Positions 52,444-61,495 are shown, counted from the first letter of the stretch. The stretch: 64,000 bases of DNA from Gloeobacter kilaueensis JS1 (GCF_000484535.1 NC_022600.1:3844001-3908000), one strand, 5' to 3'. A program made the numbers and translations. Notes: generated from the sequence alone by a model not told the origin.

Positions 52444-53583
52444 ATGGAAGCGAGGACCGAGAGCAGCGTCTGTCCAAAGTGCGGCTACGACCGCAATCCG
52501 GCGAATGCTTTTCGCTGTGAAATTTGTGCTCAACCGCTGCGGCCCGCCGGGGTACCGCTGGCCGTCTGGGCCGTTGTCGTTGCGATTTTGCTGGTTCTTG
52601 GCGGCAGCTATTATTTTTGGAAGCGCCAGAGTAGCTTTGCGGCCTTTGGCGAGGATGAACCCTACGGACTGGTGAGCAGCACGGCTTCCCCGCCCACCAG
52701 CAAGGACGCTGAGGGCCTCGAATTTGTGCGCACCTTCGCCGAGGTGCCGACGGTTCCCAGAGGGCTGTTCAACTACGGCGGCTCGACCACCTTTGCTCCG
52801 CTGCGCTCGCCAAACGTTTTGCAGGCGATTGTAAAAGCCCATCCAGGCTTCCGATTGCGCTACACCGAACCGCTCAGCGGCAAACCCGGTTCCGGTACCG
52901 GCATCGCGATGCTGATTTCCGGGCAAATCAGTCTGGCCCAATCGAGCCGACCGCTCAAGCGCGAAGAACTGCAGAGCGCCAAAGACCGGGGTATTGCCCT
53001 GGAGCAGATTCCGGTCGCCACCGACGGTGTCGCCTTCTTCGTCAACCCCAGCCTGCCTCTAAGCGGCCTGAACACCGCCCAACTGCGCGACATCTACACC
53101 GGCAAGCTCGTCAACTGGCAACAACTGGGCGGCCCGAACCTGCCGATCGCTCCCATCAGCCGCGACCTCAAGGCTGGGGGCACCGTCGATTTTGTCTTCA
53201 GCGACATCTTCGGCAAAAAAAAGCCCGGCAAAAACGTCGAGATCGTCCGCGATACCACCGAGGCGATCCGCAAGGTAGCGACCCTGCGCGGAGCAATCGG
53301 CTTTGCTACCGTCGCCGAAGTCTACAACCAGCGCTCGATCAAGCTTTTGGGCCTGGCGGGGCCGGGGGGACGCAACTTTGAATTGCCCCTGGGCCAGGAT
53401 CTGGGGATCGTCAACAACCAGGCTTTCCAGTACAAGACCTACCCGGCTACCCGGCGACTGTTTGTCATCGTCCGCCGCGACGGCACCCTCGACGAGCAGG
53501 CGGGCGTCGCCTACGCCAATTTGCTCCTTTCCGATCAAGGCCAGCAGCTGATCCGCCAGGCAGGCTTTGTCTCGCTGCGCTAG
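52444..53583 (+). CDS. PstS-like binding protein with N-terminal zinc ribbon and membrane anchor
   Basis: 379 aa from ATG 52444 (a GTG at 52426 is also possible). Residues 10-28 form a zinc ribbon (CPKCG ... CEIC), then one membrane helix (about 38-60), then a PstS-like domain: FNYGGSTTFAPLRS, GSGTGIAMLISGQISLAQSS, IPVATDGVAFFVNPSLPLSG, LRDIYTGKLVNWQQLGGPNL. Phosphate-binding type proteins of this kind may be sensors rather than transport proteins, because a zinc ribbon on the cytoplasmic side is not part of a normal PstS. No Pst permease is near. The stop is shared (CTAG) with the convergent prohibitin gene. Confidence 0.78.
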   Translation: MEARTESSVCPKCGYDRNPANAFRCEICAQPLRPAGVPLAVWAVVVAILLVLGGSYYFWKRQSSFAAFGEDEPYGLVSSTASPPTSKDAEGLEFVRTFAEVPTVPRGLFNYGGSTTFAPLRSPNVLQAIVKAHPGFRLRYTEPLSGKPGSGTGIAMLISGQISLAQSSRPLKREELQSAKDRGIALEQIPVATDGVAFFVNPSLPLSGLNTAQLRDIYTGKLVNWQQLGGPNLPIAPISRDLKAGGTVDFVFSDIFGKKKPGKNVEIVRDTTEAIRKVATLRGAIGFATVAEVYNQRSIKLLGLAGPGGRNFELPLGQDLGIVNNQAFQYKTYPATRRLFVIVRRDGTLDEQAGVAYANLLLSDQGQQLIRQAGFVSLR

Positions 53584-54533
53584 GGGCTACCGGCAGCCGC
53601 AGCCCGCTGGGGATCGACGTTGAGAAAGACAGTCGATTTATCGCTGCCCTCGACGCGGATCACCCGAATGGGCATCTCACCGCCCTGACTGCGCGCCGCC
53701 TCGATGCGATCCTGAAGCTTTTCATAAAAAAGCAGGTCGGCCAGTTTGGCGTTCTTGGCCGCCGCCTGGCCCTGCAGTTCGATCGCCTTGCGGTTGGCCG
53801 CCGCCAGAATCAGCCGCCGGGTGGTCTCCTTCTGCTGGATCTGGGCTTTGACGGCGGCGGTCTGGGCGGTGATCGAGGCCACCTGCTTTTGTTCGAGCGA
53901 AGCTTTGAGACCTTCGGGAAACTGGGCAGTTCCCAGATAGACATCTTCGATTACAATCAGGGGCACCTTCTGCTGTTGTAGTTGACCGGTGGGCATCTCG
54001 CTGCTGATGAGAGCCGTCATTTTCTTTTCCATCTCGGCGCGGCGCTCTTTTTTGTAAAAGTCCGCCGAGCTGAAACTGGCCGCCACGTCGCGCACTTTTG
54101 AGCGCACGGTCGGGACGATGATGTTTTCCATGTAGCGGGGGCCAATGGTGGCGTGCAATTGATCGAGCACCGCCGCGTTGGGCTTGAGGGCGACAAAGAC
54201 ATCGGTAAAGAACGCCTGACCATCGGCGGTGTTGATGCTGATCGCGTTGCCGGCTCGGTTCGGTGAGCGCTCATCGTTGGTGAACTGGAAGACGCGGGTG
54301 CGGACGATATAGGTCGTGGGACCGTCGATCCCCGGCAGGACGAACGTCGCGCCGGAGCGCTCGACGCGGCCCTTCTCGATGCCAGAAAAGACATTGAACA
54401 TCACCGTCGCGTTGCCCGGCTCGGTGACGTAGACAAAAGGATGAAAGAGCAGCAAGATAACGGCAACGATGCCGGTACCGAGCAGGCCACCGGCGAGCAG
54501 GCGCAGGGGCAGTTGTTTGTCTGGCGCGGCCAT
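53580..54533 (-). CDS. Prohibitin/SPFH-family membrane protein
   Basis: 317 aa. One N-terminal membrane helix (about 12-33) is followed by an SPFH domain: VTEPGNATVMFNVFSG, YIVRTRVFQFTNDERS, DGQAFFTDVFVALKP and GPRYMENIIVPTVRSKVRDV, then a long charged helix (KASLEQKQVASITAQTAAVK and on) that mediates ring assembly. The pattern is prohibitin-like. Its likely role is organising membrane proteins or protecting them from FtsH. It converges on the PstS-like gene with a 4-nt stop overlap. Confidence 0.85.
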   Translation of the reverse strand: MAAPDKQLPLRLLAGGLLGTGIVAVILLLFHPFVYVTEPGNATVMFNVFSGIEKGRVERSGATFVLPGIDGPTTYIVRTRVFQFTNDERSPNRAGNAISINTADGQAFFTDVFVALKPNAAVLDQLHATIGPRYMENIIVPTVRSKVRDVAASFSSADFYKKERRAEMEKKMTALISSEMPTGQLQQQKVPLIVIEDVYLGTAQFPEGLKASLEQKQVASITAQTAAVKAQIQQKETTRRLILAAANRKAIELQGQAAAKNAKLADLLFYEKLQDRIEAARSQGGEMPIRVIRVEGSDKSTVFLNVDPQRAAAAGSP

Positions 54534-54625
54534 AGAGGCTCCACCACATCACTGACACTCTAGCAACTGTGGACTCCTTGCCAGCGTTCCCCTGGCGCGG
54601 GACAATACTGGGCAGTCAGGAGTAA

Positions 54626-55810
54626 ATGTTTGTGAAGCAAATCAGCTTGCTGGGCTCCACCGGCTCCATCGGCACCCAGACCCTCGACATCGCAGCGGAG
54701 TACCCGGAGCGCTTCGCGGTCACGGGCCTCACCGCCCACGCCAACATGGAACTATTGGCTGAGCAGGTTCGCCGCTTCCGGCCCCAGGTGGTAGCCGTGG
54801 GCGACGAGCAAAGACGGCGCGAACTGCTTACCCGGCTCAGCGATTTTGCTGCCCTGCCCGAAATTCTGGTGGGCGAGAGCGGCTATTGCACGGTGGCAGC
54901 CCAGGCACCGGCGGAGGTGGTCGTTACCGGCATCGTCGGCTGCGCGGGTCTGTTGCCCACTCTGGCCGCGATCGATGCGGGCCGGGATCTGGCCCTCGCC
55001 AACAAGGAGACCCTGGTCGCAGGCGGGGCGGTGGTGATGCCCCGCATCCAGGCCAAAGGCGTGAAGCTTCTGCCGGTCGATTCGGAGCATTCGGCCATCT
55101 TTCAGTGCCTGCAGGGGGTGCCGGAGCGGGGCCTCGGGCGCATCGTGCTCACCGCTTCCGGCGGTGCCTTTCGCGACTGGCCTGCCGAGCGGCTCGCCCA
55201 GGCCACCCCGGCGGACGCCCTCAAGCATCCCAACTGGGTGATGGGTGCCAAGATCACCGTCGATTCGGCAACCCTGATGAACAAGGGATTGGAGGTGATC
55301 GAGGCCCACTGGCTCTTTGGCCTCGACTACGACCAGATTCAGATCGTCATTCACCCCCAGAGCATCGTCCACTCGCTCATCGAACTGGTGGACACCTCGG
55401 TGATTGCCCAATTGGGTTGGCCTGACATGCGCCTACCGATTCTCTATGCGCTGAGTTGGCCGGAGCGCTTTGCCACTCCCTGGCGGCCCCTCGATCTGAC
55501 CCAGGTGGGCACCCTCACCTTCAAAGAGCCCGATCACGAGCGCTACCCCGGAATGCGGCTGGCCTACCGGGTGGGCCGGGCCGGGGGCACCTATCCGGCG
55601 GTGCTCAACGCCGCCAACGAGGAGGCTGTCGCCCAGTTCTTGCAGGACAAAGTCCGCTTTCTCGATATGCCCCGGCTCTTAGAAGCCACCCTCGACGCCC
55701 ATGAGACGACCTCTGTCCCGACCCTCGATGACATTCTGGCTGCCGATCGCTGGGCGCGGCAGTACGTGCGCTTTTTGGTCGATAGATTGGGGGCGAGTGT
55801 GCTGATCTAG
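54626..55810 (+). CDS. dxr: 1-deoxy-D-xylulose 5-phosphate reductoisomerase
   Basis: 394 aa. It makes 2-C-methyl-D-erythritol 4-phosphate, the second step of the MEP isoprenoid pathway. The NADPH motif [13 protein letters not shown] opens the protein; [25 protein letters not shown] (metal and substrate binding), [51 protein letters not shown] and [12 protein letters not shown] follow. CAGGAG five bases before the ATG supports the start. The stop is shared (CTAG) with the convergent topoisomerase IB gene. Confidence 0.95.
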   Translation: MFVKQISLLGSTGSIGTQTLDIAAEYPERFAVTGLTAHANMELLAEQVRRFRPQVVAVGDEQRRRELLTRLSDFAALPEILVGESGYCTVAAQAPAEVVVTGIVGCAGLLPTLAAIDAGRDLALANKETLVAGGAVVMPRIQAKGVKLLPVDSEHSAIFQCLQGVPERGLGRIVLTASGGAFRDWPAERLAQATPADALKHPNWVMGAKITVDSATLMNKGLEVIEAHWLFGLDYDQIQIVIHPQSIVHSLIELVDTSVIAQLGWPDMRLPILYALSWPERFATPWRPLDLTQVGTLTFKEPDHERYPGMRLAYRVGRAGGTYPAVLNAANEEAVAQFLQDKVRFLDMPRLLEATLDAHETTSVPTLDDILAADRWARQYVRFLVDRLGASVLI

Positions 55811-56898
55811 CGCTTTGCCCGGTCGCGAGTGTCCTCTTCGGCAAGGCGCTTCTGCAAAAAGGCGAGCACCGCCCGTTCCTCCGGGCGCAACCCGACAGCT
55901 CCCGGCGCGTTCAGTTCTGCCTCGGTGCGCTGGCGCAGGGTATCGAGCAGCGTGCCCTCCAGATACGCATCGATGATCGCTGGATGGATGTAGCACTTGC
56001 GGCAGACGGTCGGGGTGTTGCCGAGCCGCCTCGCGACATCGCCGATCGCCTGGACGATATTTTTTTTGGCCTGGCTCTCAGAATCGCACGCATCGAATTC
56101 CTGAAGGGCCAGAGCGGCGAGCACCGTGCCCGCCCAAGTGCGGAAGTCCTTGGCGGTGAATTCTTCACCGGCGATCTCGCGCAGGTAAGCGTTCACGTCC
56201 GCCGAGTCGATCGTCTGGCGCTCACCGTCGGCATCGATGTACTGAAAAAGCTCCTGGCCCGGCACATCCTGGCAACGCTTGACAACGCGGGCAAGGCGGC
56301 GATCGGTAAGCGAAATTGTATGATCCTTGCCGCTCTTGCCCCGAAACTGGAAGCGAATCGTCGAGCCTTTGACTTCGACGTGCTCGTCGCGCAGCGTCGT
56401 CAGGCCGTAAGAATCGTTCTGGCGGGCATACTCCTCGTTGCCGACGCGAATCAGTGTGCTCTCCAGCAGCCGGACGACGGCGGCGAGGACTTTTTCTCTG
56501 GGCAATCCGGGCCGGGCCAGATCCTGCTCGGTGCGCCCGCGAATCGCCGGAAGCACAGTGCCAAAGGCGAGGGTGCGTCCGTACTTGGTCTCGTCGCGCA
56601 CGGCCCGCCAGCGCAGGTGATAGCGGTACTGCTTGCGGCCCCGCCCATCGCGTCCGGTGGCCTGCAGGTGGCCGTTGGCGTGGGGGCAGATCCAGACATC
56701 GGTGTAGGCGGGCGGGATCGCCAGCTTGCGGATGCGTTCGAGGGTCTGCTCGTCTCGAATCGGCTTGCCGTCTGGACCGATATAGCTAAAGTGCTTGCCC
56801 CGGCGGTGGCGACGAATACCGGCGGACCTGTCGCTCACGTAGCGCAACCCGGCTGCACGGGCGGAAACAAGCGGGTCGGGGGCCAGTTCGGCGATCAT
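55807..56898 (-). CDS. DNA topoisomerase IB (poxvirus-like)
   Basis: 363 aa type IB topoisomerase. Catalytic residues can be placed: Arg170 in LTTLRDEH, Lys188/191 in RGKSGKDH, Arg253 in DFRTWAGT, His305 and the nucleophile Tyr303 in [12 protein letters not shown]. The N-terminus has [20 protein letters not shown] and [20 protein letters not shown]. It relaxes supercoils via a 3'-phosphotyrosine. Bacterial type IB enzymes are sporadic and often spread by transfer. It converges on dxr with a 4-nt overlap. Confidence 0.92.
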   Translation of the reverse strand: MIAELAPDPLVSARAAGLRYVSDRSAGIRRHRRGKHFSYIGPDGKPIRDEQTLERIRKLAIPPAYTDVWICPHANGHLQATGRDGRGRKQYRYHLRWRAVRDETKYGRTLAFGTVLPAIRGRTEQDLARPGLPREKVLAAVVRLLESTLIRVGNEEYARQNDSYGLTTLRDEHVEVKGSTIRFQFRGKSGKDHTISLTDRRLARVVKRCQDVPGQELFQYIDADGERQTIDSADVNAYLREIAGEEFTAKDFRTWAGTVLAALALQEFDACDSESQAKKNIVQAIGDVARRLGNTPTVCRKCYIHPAIIDAYLEGTLLDTLRQRTEAELNAPGAVGLRPEERAVLAFLQKRLAEEDTRDRAKR

Positions 56899-56963
56899 CG
56901 CAGCGGGCCATTTTTTGTGACTACCCTCTTAGTCTTGCTGAGGGAAGATGTCCTGAAACCTTC

Positions 56964-56982
56964 CCCAGGGCCGAATCCTGGG
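56964..56982 (-). terminator. Possible hairpin between rhodanese and topoisomerase IB genes
   Basis: CCCAGG (56964-56969) and CCTGGG (56977-56982) form a 6-bp stem with a 7-nt loop in the gap downstream of the leftward rhodanese gene. On the minus strand it is followed only by GAAGGTTT, so it is a weak terminator at best. Confidence 0.3.
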
Positions 56983-56998
56983 AGGATCGGGCTCTGTC

Positions 56999-57370
56999 TT
57001 AAAAATCGCGGACGGTGGGATAGCCTTTTAGTTTCCAGGCGACGATCCCGCCTTTGAGGTCGTAGACGCGGTAGCCCAGCTTAGCGAGGCGATAGGCCGC
57101 CACCAGACTGCGGCCCCCGATCCAGCTCACACAGACGATGGGCACGCGCTTGTTGGGATTGTCGGCCTCGAAGCGGCGCGCATCAAAGGCGATCGACCCG
57201 ACGATCGCCATCACCCGCCGCTCGGAGCTGCCCCGACAATCGACCAGCCGCACGCGGTTACCGGCGGCAAGCACCGCAGCCGGTTCGAGGCGGATCACCT
57301 GATTGGGACCAACCGCCGGCAGGTCCAGAGGAGGCTGCTTGGGAGAAGGAGATCGCTTGTTTTTGGCCAT
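56999..57370 (-). CDS. Rhodanese-like protein without the catalytic cysteine
   Basis: 123 aa with a basic Pro-rich N-terminus and a single rhodanese domain: RLVDCRGSSERRVMAIVGSI, ADNPNKRVPIVCVSWIGGRS, LVAAYRLAKLGYRVYDLKGG. In normal rhodaneses the active-site loop is C-x-x-G-x-R-S; here it is S-W-I-G-G-R-S, with Ser at the sulfur-carrying position and a Cys two residues earlier. It may be a non-catalytic or regulatory version. It stands alone, 100 nt upstream of topoisomerase IB. Confidence 0.8.
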   Translation of the reverse strand: MAKNKRSPSPKQPPLDLPAVGPNQVIRLEPAAVLAAGNRVRLVDCRGSSERRVMAIVGSIAFDARRFEADNPNKRVPIVCVSWIGGRSLVAAYRLAKLGYRVYDLKGGIVAWKLKGYPTVRDF

Positions 57371-57646
57371 GCCCCCATCATGCCCAAACTGCTCTCTGCT
57401 GGATCACCCACCGGGATCGCCGACGATTTTCTTCAGGACAGCCATTCAAGAAAAACATATCATATACTCACAGTCATGCCAGCCTCAAAAAGTGGCCAAT
57501 CCTCCCCAGATTAGCGATAATAAGAATAGATGTGTGCTGGAATTTTCAGGGTTGCCACCCGCGCCCAGAGCGCACTGAAAGATTCTCCCAAGAGCGTTTG
57601 AAACGCGAATCGGCAGCATTGATTTTATCTCTACAGGTATCTAGCA
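57371..57646. other. Divergent intergenic region
   Basis: A 276-bp gap between the leftward rhodanese-like gene and a rightward hypothetical. TTGAAA (about 57599) could be a -35 for the rightward gene with a poor -10 (GATTTT) 17 nt on. No gene is seen. Confidence 0.35.
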
Positions 57647-58120
57647 ATGGCAAAAGAAGAAATGCCTGAAGTCCACGATGTCTCCGTCAGCGAAAGCAGT
57701 GACATCTTGCAATCCAGCCGCAAGCCCAGCAAAAAGCAACAAATCCTCCAACTCTACGGTTCAGGCATCACCGACCCGGTGGAGTTGGCCGCCCACACCG
57801 ATGCACGGCCCTCCTACGTTGCCCAGGTGCTCACCCAGGCTGGATTGCTCGAAGGGTACTTCGACCTCTACACCACCACTGCCAGGGACCAGAATACCTA
57901 CTCGCGCTACTTTCGGGGCGTGCTCTCCTTCAAAGATGTGCAATCTGCCCGCGCCTCGGTAGCGAGGATCGACGAGCTATACCGCCACTTTGAAGAGATT
58001 GGCGACCGCGCCGGCCAGCACCAGGCGATGGTGATTGCCCTTACCGGTCAGAATCGGGCGCGCTGGATAGGCAAGCAGCGCGAGGCGGCGATCTTTCACG
58101 CCTGGTTGTGTACCCATTAG
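57647..58120 (+). CDS. Conserved cyanobacterial-type protein with HTH-like segment
   Basis: 157 aa. After an acidic Ser-rich 25-residue leader, residues 28-68 (KKQQILQLYGSGITDPVELA, PSYVAQVLTQAGLLEGYFDL) look like a resolvase- or sigma-type helix-turn-helix. The rest (TYSRYFRGVLSFKDVQSARA, RIDELYRHFEEIGDRAGQHQ, IALTGQNRARWIGKQREAAI) is helical and highly patterned. I recall similar proteins as cyanobacterial hypotheticals; no function is known to me. The ATG lies after CAGGTATC. The IS110 element begins right behind it. Confidence 0.6.
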   Translation: MAKEEMPEVHDVSVSESSDILQSSRKPSKKQQILQLYGSGITDPVELAAHTDARPSYVAQVLTQAGLLEGYFDLYTTTARDQNTYSRYFRGVLSFKDVQSARASVARIDELYRHFEEIGDRAGQHQAMVIALTGQNRARWIGKQREAAIFHAWLCTH

Positions 58121-58418
58121 ACCTCACCCCCCAATCCCCTTCCCTCCAAGGAAGACAAGTCTGCCACTGACTTCACCTGGCCACTCTGCAGCCCAGTTAC
58201 AGTGAACCCCCCCTCGTATATTGCTATTGGTTCCAAGGTAGCGGTGAGGACTGTGCCCCCCCTTGCGGCTTTGACCGCGTGGAAGAGATTGTCCCCCGCT
58301 ATCAAGGACCGGCAAAGCTGAACCGTATCGAGTGGCACTGACCACGTATCACGAGGCTAGACTTTTGCCGTCCTGCGGAACTTGCCTACCTCCTCTGAAG
58401 CTTCAACTGGAGACACTC
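58121..58418 (+). mobile_element. 5' non-coding region of the IS110-family element (possible bridge RNA)
   Basis: 298 bp without a convincing gene between the preceding stop and the transposase ATG. It begins with ACCTCACCCCCCAATCCCCT, a C-rich block, and has several short self-complementary stretches. IS110-family transposases use a structured bridge/seek RNA encoded in a non-coding end of the element, so this is one of two places where it could lie. The exact element ends cannot be set by eye. Two overlapping minus-strand frames here are rejected. Confidence 0.45.
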
Positions 58419-59447
58419 ATGCAGCGAGACGGTTCACAAAACGACTATCAGCTATTTGTCGGTATTGATGTGGCGGCACTCACTGTCACTGCCGCCTGGC
58501 TGCTCACCCACGCAAAGCCTACCGCTGCCATCACACTGCCCCAAACCCCCGAAGGACACTGCCAATTGGCCGAACGCTTACTCGCCGTCTGTCCCACCGC
58601 CGCTGAGGTGTTAGTGGTCATCGAAGCCACAGGCTCCTACTGGATGCGACTGGCCACATTTCTGGCGCTCAAAGGTTTTGCCGTCAGTGTGGTCAACCCC
58701 GCTCAGTCTCATTACTTTGCCAGGGCACTGCTCAAGCGTTCCAAAAGCGATGCGCTTGATGCCCAGACGCTTGCCCAACTCGCTGCCGCCCTGCAACCTG
58801 GTCTTTGGCAGCCGCCGCCTGAGATTTATTACCAACTCCAACAGCGCCTGCAGCATCGCGATGCCTTGCTGCAGCAACGCCAACAACTGCACAACCAGTT
58901 GCACGCTCTGCGGCAATTTCCGTTGGTGGTGGCGGCGGTACAAGCGAGTCTGGAGCAGTTGAGCCACACCTTCGATGAGCAGATTGCGCAGATGGAAGCT
59001 CAGCTAGAAGCGCTGCTCGCCCAAGACTCGCTTTGGCATCAAGCTGCAACCAAGCTGCGCACTATCAAAGGCATTGGGTCTGTCACCGCTGGGTGGGTGT
59101 TGGTGAGTACCCTCAACTTCGGCTGCTGTGCAACGGTGGAAGCGGCGGTGGCCTACGCGGGTCTCGCTCCCCGCTCCCACCGTAGCGGCACCAGCCTTCA
59201 TAGACCAGAGCGCATCGGCCATGCAGGCAATGCCCGCTTACGCACGGCGCTGTATATGGCGAGCTTGAGTGCGATCCGCTGCAATCAGCAGATTAAAAGC
59301 TTTTACCAGCGGCTACGAGCAGCCGGTAAACCGGCAAAGGTAGCGCTTTGCGCTGCGGCTCGCAAACTCTTACACATTGCCTGGGCGGTTGTGAAAACAG
59401 ACACGCCTTTCGATGCAGAGCACGGCAGGTTGGTTTGCTTGCAGTAG
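58419..59447 (+). CDS. IS110-family transposase (DEDD recombinase)
   Basis: 342 aa. The RuvC-like N-terminus has the DEDD residues: Asp17 in FVGIDVAALTV, Glu69 in VVIEATGSYW, Asp111 and Asp114 in SKSDALDAQTLAQL. The C-terminal Transposase_20 domain begins at TIKGIGSVTAGWVLVST and carries the catalytic serine region GLAPRSHRSGTSL (Ser256 likely) and RIGHAGNARLRTALYMASLS. The ATG at 58419 is preferred; a GTG at 58332 would add 29 residues. The frame is complete, so it may be active. Confidence 0.92.
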   Translation: MQRDGSQNDYQLFVGIDVAALTVTAAWLLTHAKPTAAITLPQTPEGHCQLAERLLAVCPTAAEVLVVIEATGSYWMRLATFLALKGFAVSVVNPAQSHYFARALLKRSKSDALDAQTLAQLAAALQPGLWQPPPEIYYQLQQRLQHRDALLQQRQQLHNQLHALRQFPLVVAAVQASLEQLSHTFDEQIAQMEAQLEALLAQDSLWHQAATKLRTIKGIGSVTAGWVLVSTLNFGCCATVEAAVAYAGLAPRSHRSGTSLHRPERIGHAGNARLRTALYMASLSAIRCNQQIKSFYQRLRAAGKPAKVALCAAARKLLHIAWAVVKTDTPFDAEHGRLVCLQ

Positions 59448-59500
59448 GGCGGAGGAAGAGAAGAAAGGAGGAGGCTGCTTGACTCTCAATACCGTATCTC

Positions 59501-59552
59501 TTCTCCTCTGCCCGGCGGGGCAGCCCCCCATTCGGGGGGCAGGAGGAGGAGA
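59501..59552 (+). repeat. Strong imperfect hairpin
   Basis: The core is CCCCCC (59524-59529), loop ATTC, GGGGGG (59534-59539). It is flanked by the outer arms TCTCCTCTGCC on the left and GGCAGGAGGAGGAGA on the right, which pair with small bulges. It may be a dispersed repeat of the REP/MITE kind, a terminator of the transposase gene or part of an IS guide RNA. Confidence 0.6.
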
Positions 59553-59584
59553 GGGGGGGCAGGGGGGGTGTGGAGGGGTGGGGG
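59553..59584 (+). other. G-quadruplex motif
   Basis: G-runs of 7, 7, 4 and 5 separated by CA, TGTGGA and T on the plus strand. This satisfies the four-run, short-loop rule for a G-quadruplex, directly next to the hairpin. Confidence 0.6.
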
Positions 59585-59760
59585 ACGGTTTTAGCAAATA
59601 CCCAAAAATTCGCTTCCCCCACCCCAGCCCAAACCCGATGCTTTTTTCGCTTCGTCTACTCAGCACAAAGATTTCCCAGTCCCCACGTCACTCCTACCCT
59701 CAAGGAAAGGGGCAGGAGCGAATCTCAAATTCACCTTACTTTTCCCACGACGGGAGGCAA

Positions 59761-61404
59761 CTAGGGCAAAAGTCCGAACACGCCGACGCTGTCGGTCGTA
59801 CCCACATAAACTTTGCCGTTGGCCACCGTCGGCACGATAAATTTGTTGCCGGTACCGAACTGATCGCGGCCATTGGGAGCCTGGTTGCTGTTGTAGAGTT
59901 CGCGGCTCAGGTTGGTGGCATCGTAGGCGTGCAGGGTGGCGCTGGTGGTGTTTTCTGCTGCCCAGAGGATGGCATCGGCGGTGCCGTTGGCTGAAATGCT
60001 GGGGGTCGTACCGGGATAGACGAAGGTGTTGGCACTCCGGGAGACGGGCGTGGTGCTCAGCCGGGCGTCGGTGATCGAGAATGCCTTGATGACATCGTTG
60101 ATTGCACCAAAGTAGACAGTGCCCTTGAAATAGGCAGGCGTGCCAAATTCGGCGTCTGCCAGAGCGAGGGGCAGTTCCTGATAGATGTTGCTGTTGTCGG
60201 TCGGATTGAACTTGCCCAGGTTGTCGCGATCGACGACGTAGATGTTCTGGTCTTTGCCTGCTCCGAGGGCCAGACGCCGGGTGCTCCCTTGAGCGTCGGT
60301 AAAGTCCGGCAGCACGAGGATGCCCCCAGAACCGAGATCCTGGTCGATGCGCGATTCGGCGACGGTGTTGTACATCGTGAAGTAGTCGGCCACCTTCAGC
60401 CGCCGACTGCCCGCCGACAGTTTGAGGATGGCATTGCCGAAGTTGTTGTCGATCGGAAAACCCCTGCCATTCAAGGTGGTGTCGAAGGTGCCGTTGCCCG
60501 TCATGACGTAGATGTTGCTGCCGTCGGTGGCCGGGGCACCGCCGCTGGCCCAGATCGCTCCATCCTCTCCGTTCGGCGTCAGATTGAGGGTGCTGACTTT
60601 AGCCAGAGTCTTGCCGCTGTAGCCAATCACCCAGCCCGTGTAGGGCGAGATGTCACAGTGGGAAGCCCAGCTCGTGTAGACGACACCGCCCAGCAGCAGC
60701 AGGCCGGCTCGTTCCTTGTACTGCTTGGGATCGAAGGGCACCGTGCCATCGGTGCTACCCGCCCCGGTGCCCGGATAGCTGGCAGCGATCGTCTGGGGTC
60801 CGCCGAACAATTCTTTGCCGGTAGTGATATCGAGGGCGTGGAGGCGCTGGTAATAATTGCCCGCCCCATCCTTGCTCATTGCCACCGCATAAAGCGCGCC
60901 GCGAGGCCCGGCGGCCAGATCGATGACCGGGGTGGAAGTCACACCGATTTCGGGGGTGACCTGATCGCAGCGGCGCGGATCGGAGGGCACCTCACCACTT
61001 TTAAGCAGGCTCACCTGCCAGAGTTGGGTGCCGGTGTCGGCGTCAAAGGCGTAGACACTGTCGTGCTCGGTGGCAACAAACAGAACGTTGCGGGTGCCTT
61101 TGCCTGGAATCGCCAGGGCAGATTTGTAGAGGGGCTGAGCATCGACCTTTCCATCGACGGGGATCGTGAAGAGCTTGCCGAAAGTGGCAAAATTGACGTT
61201 CGCTGGTGTCAGGATCGTTTCGCTCAGATTCTGGCCAGTGCGAGCGTTGTCGTTGTGATAGGTCAACACATCCACCTGAGCAACGGCGGAACCTGCAGAT
61301 AGAAACACACTGGCAACTGTGAGTCCAAATATCTGAAAAAAGCAACTCTGATCAGTCTGGAAACTGTCAGTCAGGATGCCCTCAAATCTTGAGAATAGCT
61401 TCAT
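59761..61404 (-). CDS. Secreted PQQ-type beta-propeller protein
   Basis: 547 aa. Start supported by GGGGGAG five bases upstream. A signal peptide (FGLTVASVFLSAGSAVAQ) is followed by propeller repeats with the PQQ-like pattern: VLFVATEHDSVYAFDADTGT (VYAFDADTG), LYAVAMSKDG, LHALDITTGKEL, IYVMTGNGTF, NIYVVDRDNLGKF, VYFGAINDVIKAFS, LHAYDATNLSRELYN. Several blades end in W/F plus Gly. It could bind PQQ and act as a dehydrogenase, but the usual adjacent Cys-Cys pair and other catalytic residues are not obvious, so it may be a binding propeller. Confidence 0.8.
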   Translation of the reverse strand: MKLFSRFEGILTDSFQTDQSCFFQIFGLTVASVFLSAGSAVAQVDVLTYHNDNARTGQNLSETILTPANVNFATFGKLFTIPVDGKVDAQPLYKSALAIPGKGTRNVLFVATEHDSVYAFDADTGTQLWQVSLLKSGEVPSDPRRCDQVTPEIGVTSTPVIDLAAGPRGALYAVAMSKDGAGNYYQRLHALDITTGKELFGGPQTIAASYPGTGAGSTDGTVPFDPKQYKERAGLLLLGGVVYTSWASHCDISPYTGWVIGYSGKTLAKVSTLNLTPNGEDGAIWASGGAPATDGSNIYVMTGNGTFDTTLNGRGFPIDNNFGNAILKLSAGSRRLKVADYFTMYNTVAESRIDQDLGSGGILVLPDFTDAQGSTRRLALGAGKDQNIYVVDRDNLGKFNPTDNSNIYQELPLALADAEFGTPAYFKGTVYFGAINDVIKAFSITDARLSTTPVSRSANTFVYPGTTPSISANGTADAILWAAENTTSATLHAYDATNLSRELYNSNQAPNGRDQFGTGNKFIVPTVANGKVYVGTTDSVGVFGLLP

Positions 61405-61455
61405 GATTCTCCCCCGGTGTTATGTGGCCCGACACACAGCATTTTAGGGGCCGCT

Positions 61456-61481
61456 GGGGGTGAGACCTTCCTCGTCTCCCC
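61456..61481 (-). terminator. Possible terminator hairpin downstream of the helicase gene
   Basis: GGG(T)GAGAC and GTCTCCCC pair around CTTCCTC. It lies in the 91-nt gap between the leftward helicase and PQQ-propeller genes. No strong U-tract follows on the minus strand, so termination is uncertain. Confidence 0.35.
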
Positions 61482-61495
61482 TGCAGAGGGCAGGA

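Larger units (their letters stand above)
59448..59760. mobile_element. 3' non-coding region of the IS110-family element, hairpin and G-rich tract
   Basis: 313 bp between the transposase stop and the end of the PQQ-propeller gene. It holds a purine-rich stretch, a strong hairpin and a G-quadruplex motif, listed separately. It ends with CCCTCAAGGAAAGGGG, which resembles CCCTCCAAGGAAG near the start of the 5' region; these may mark similar host sequences on both sides. In IS1111-type members the guide RNA is encoded on this side. Confidence 0.45.

Noticed and set aside
58117-58345. Two overlapping 73-aa minus-strand frames before the transposase
   Set aside because: They lie in the non-coding end of the IS element, overlap in different frames and show no domain.
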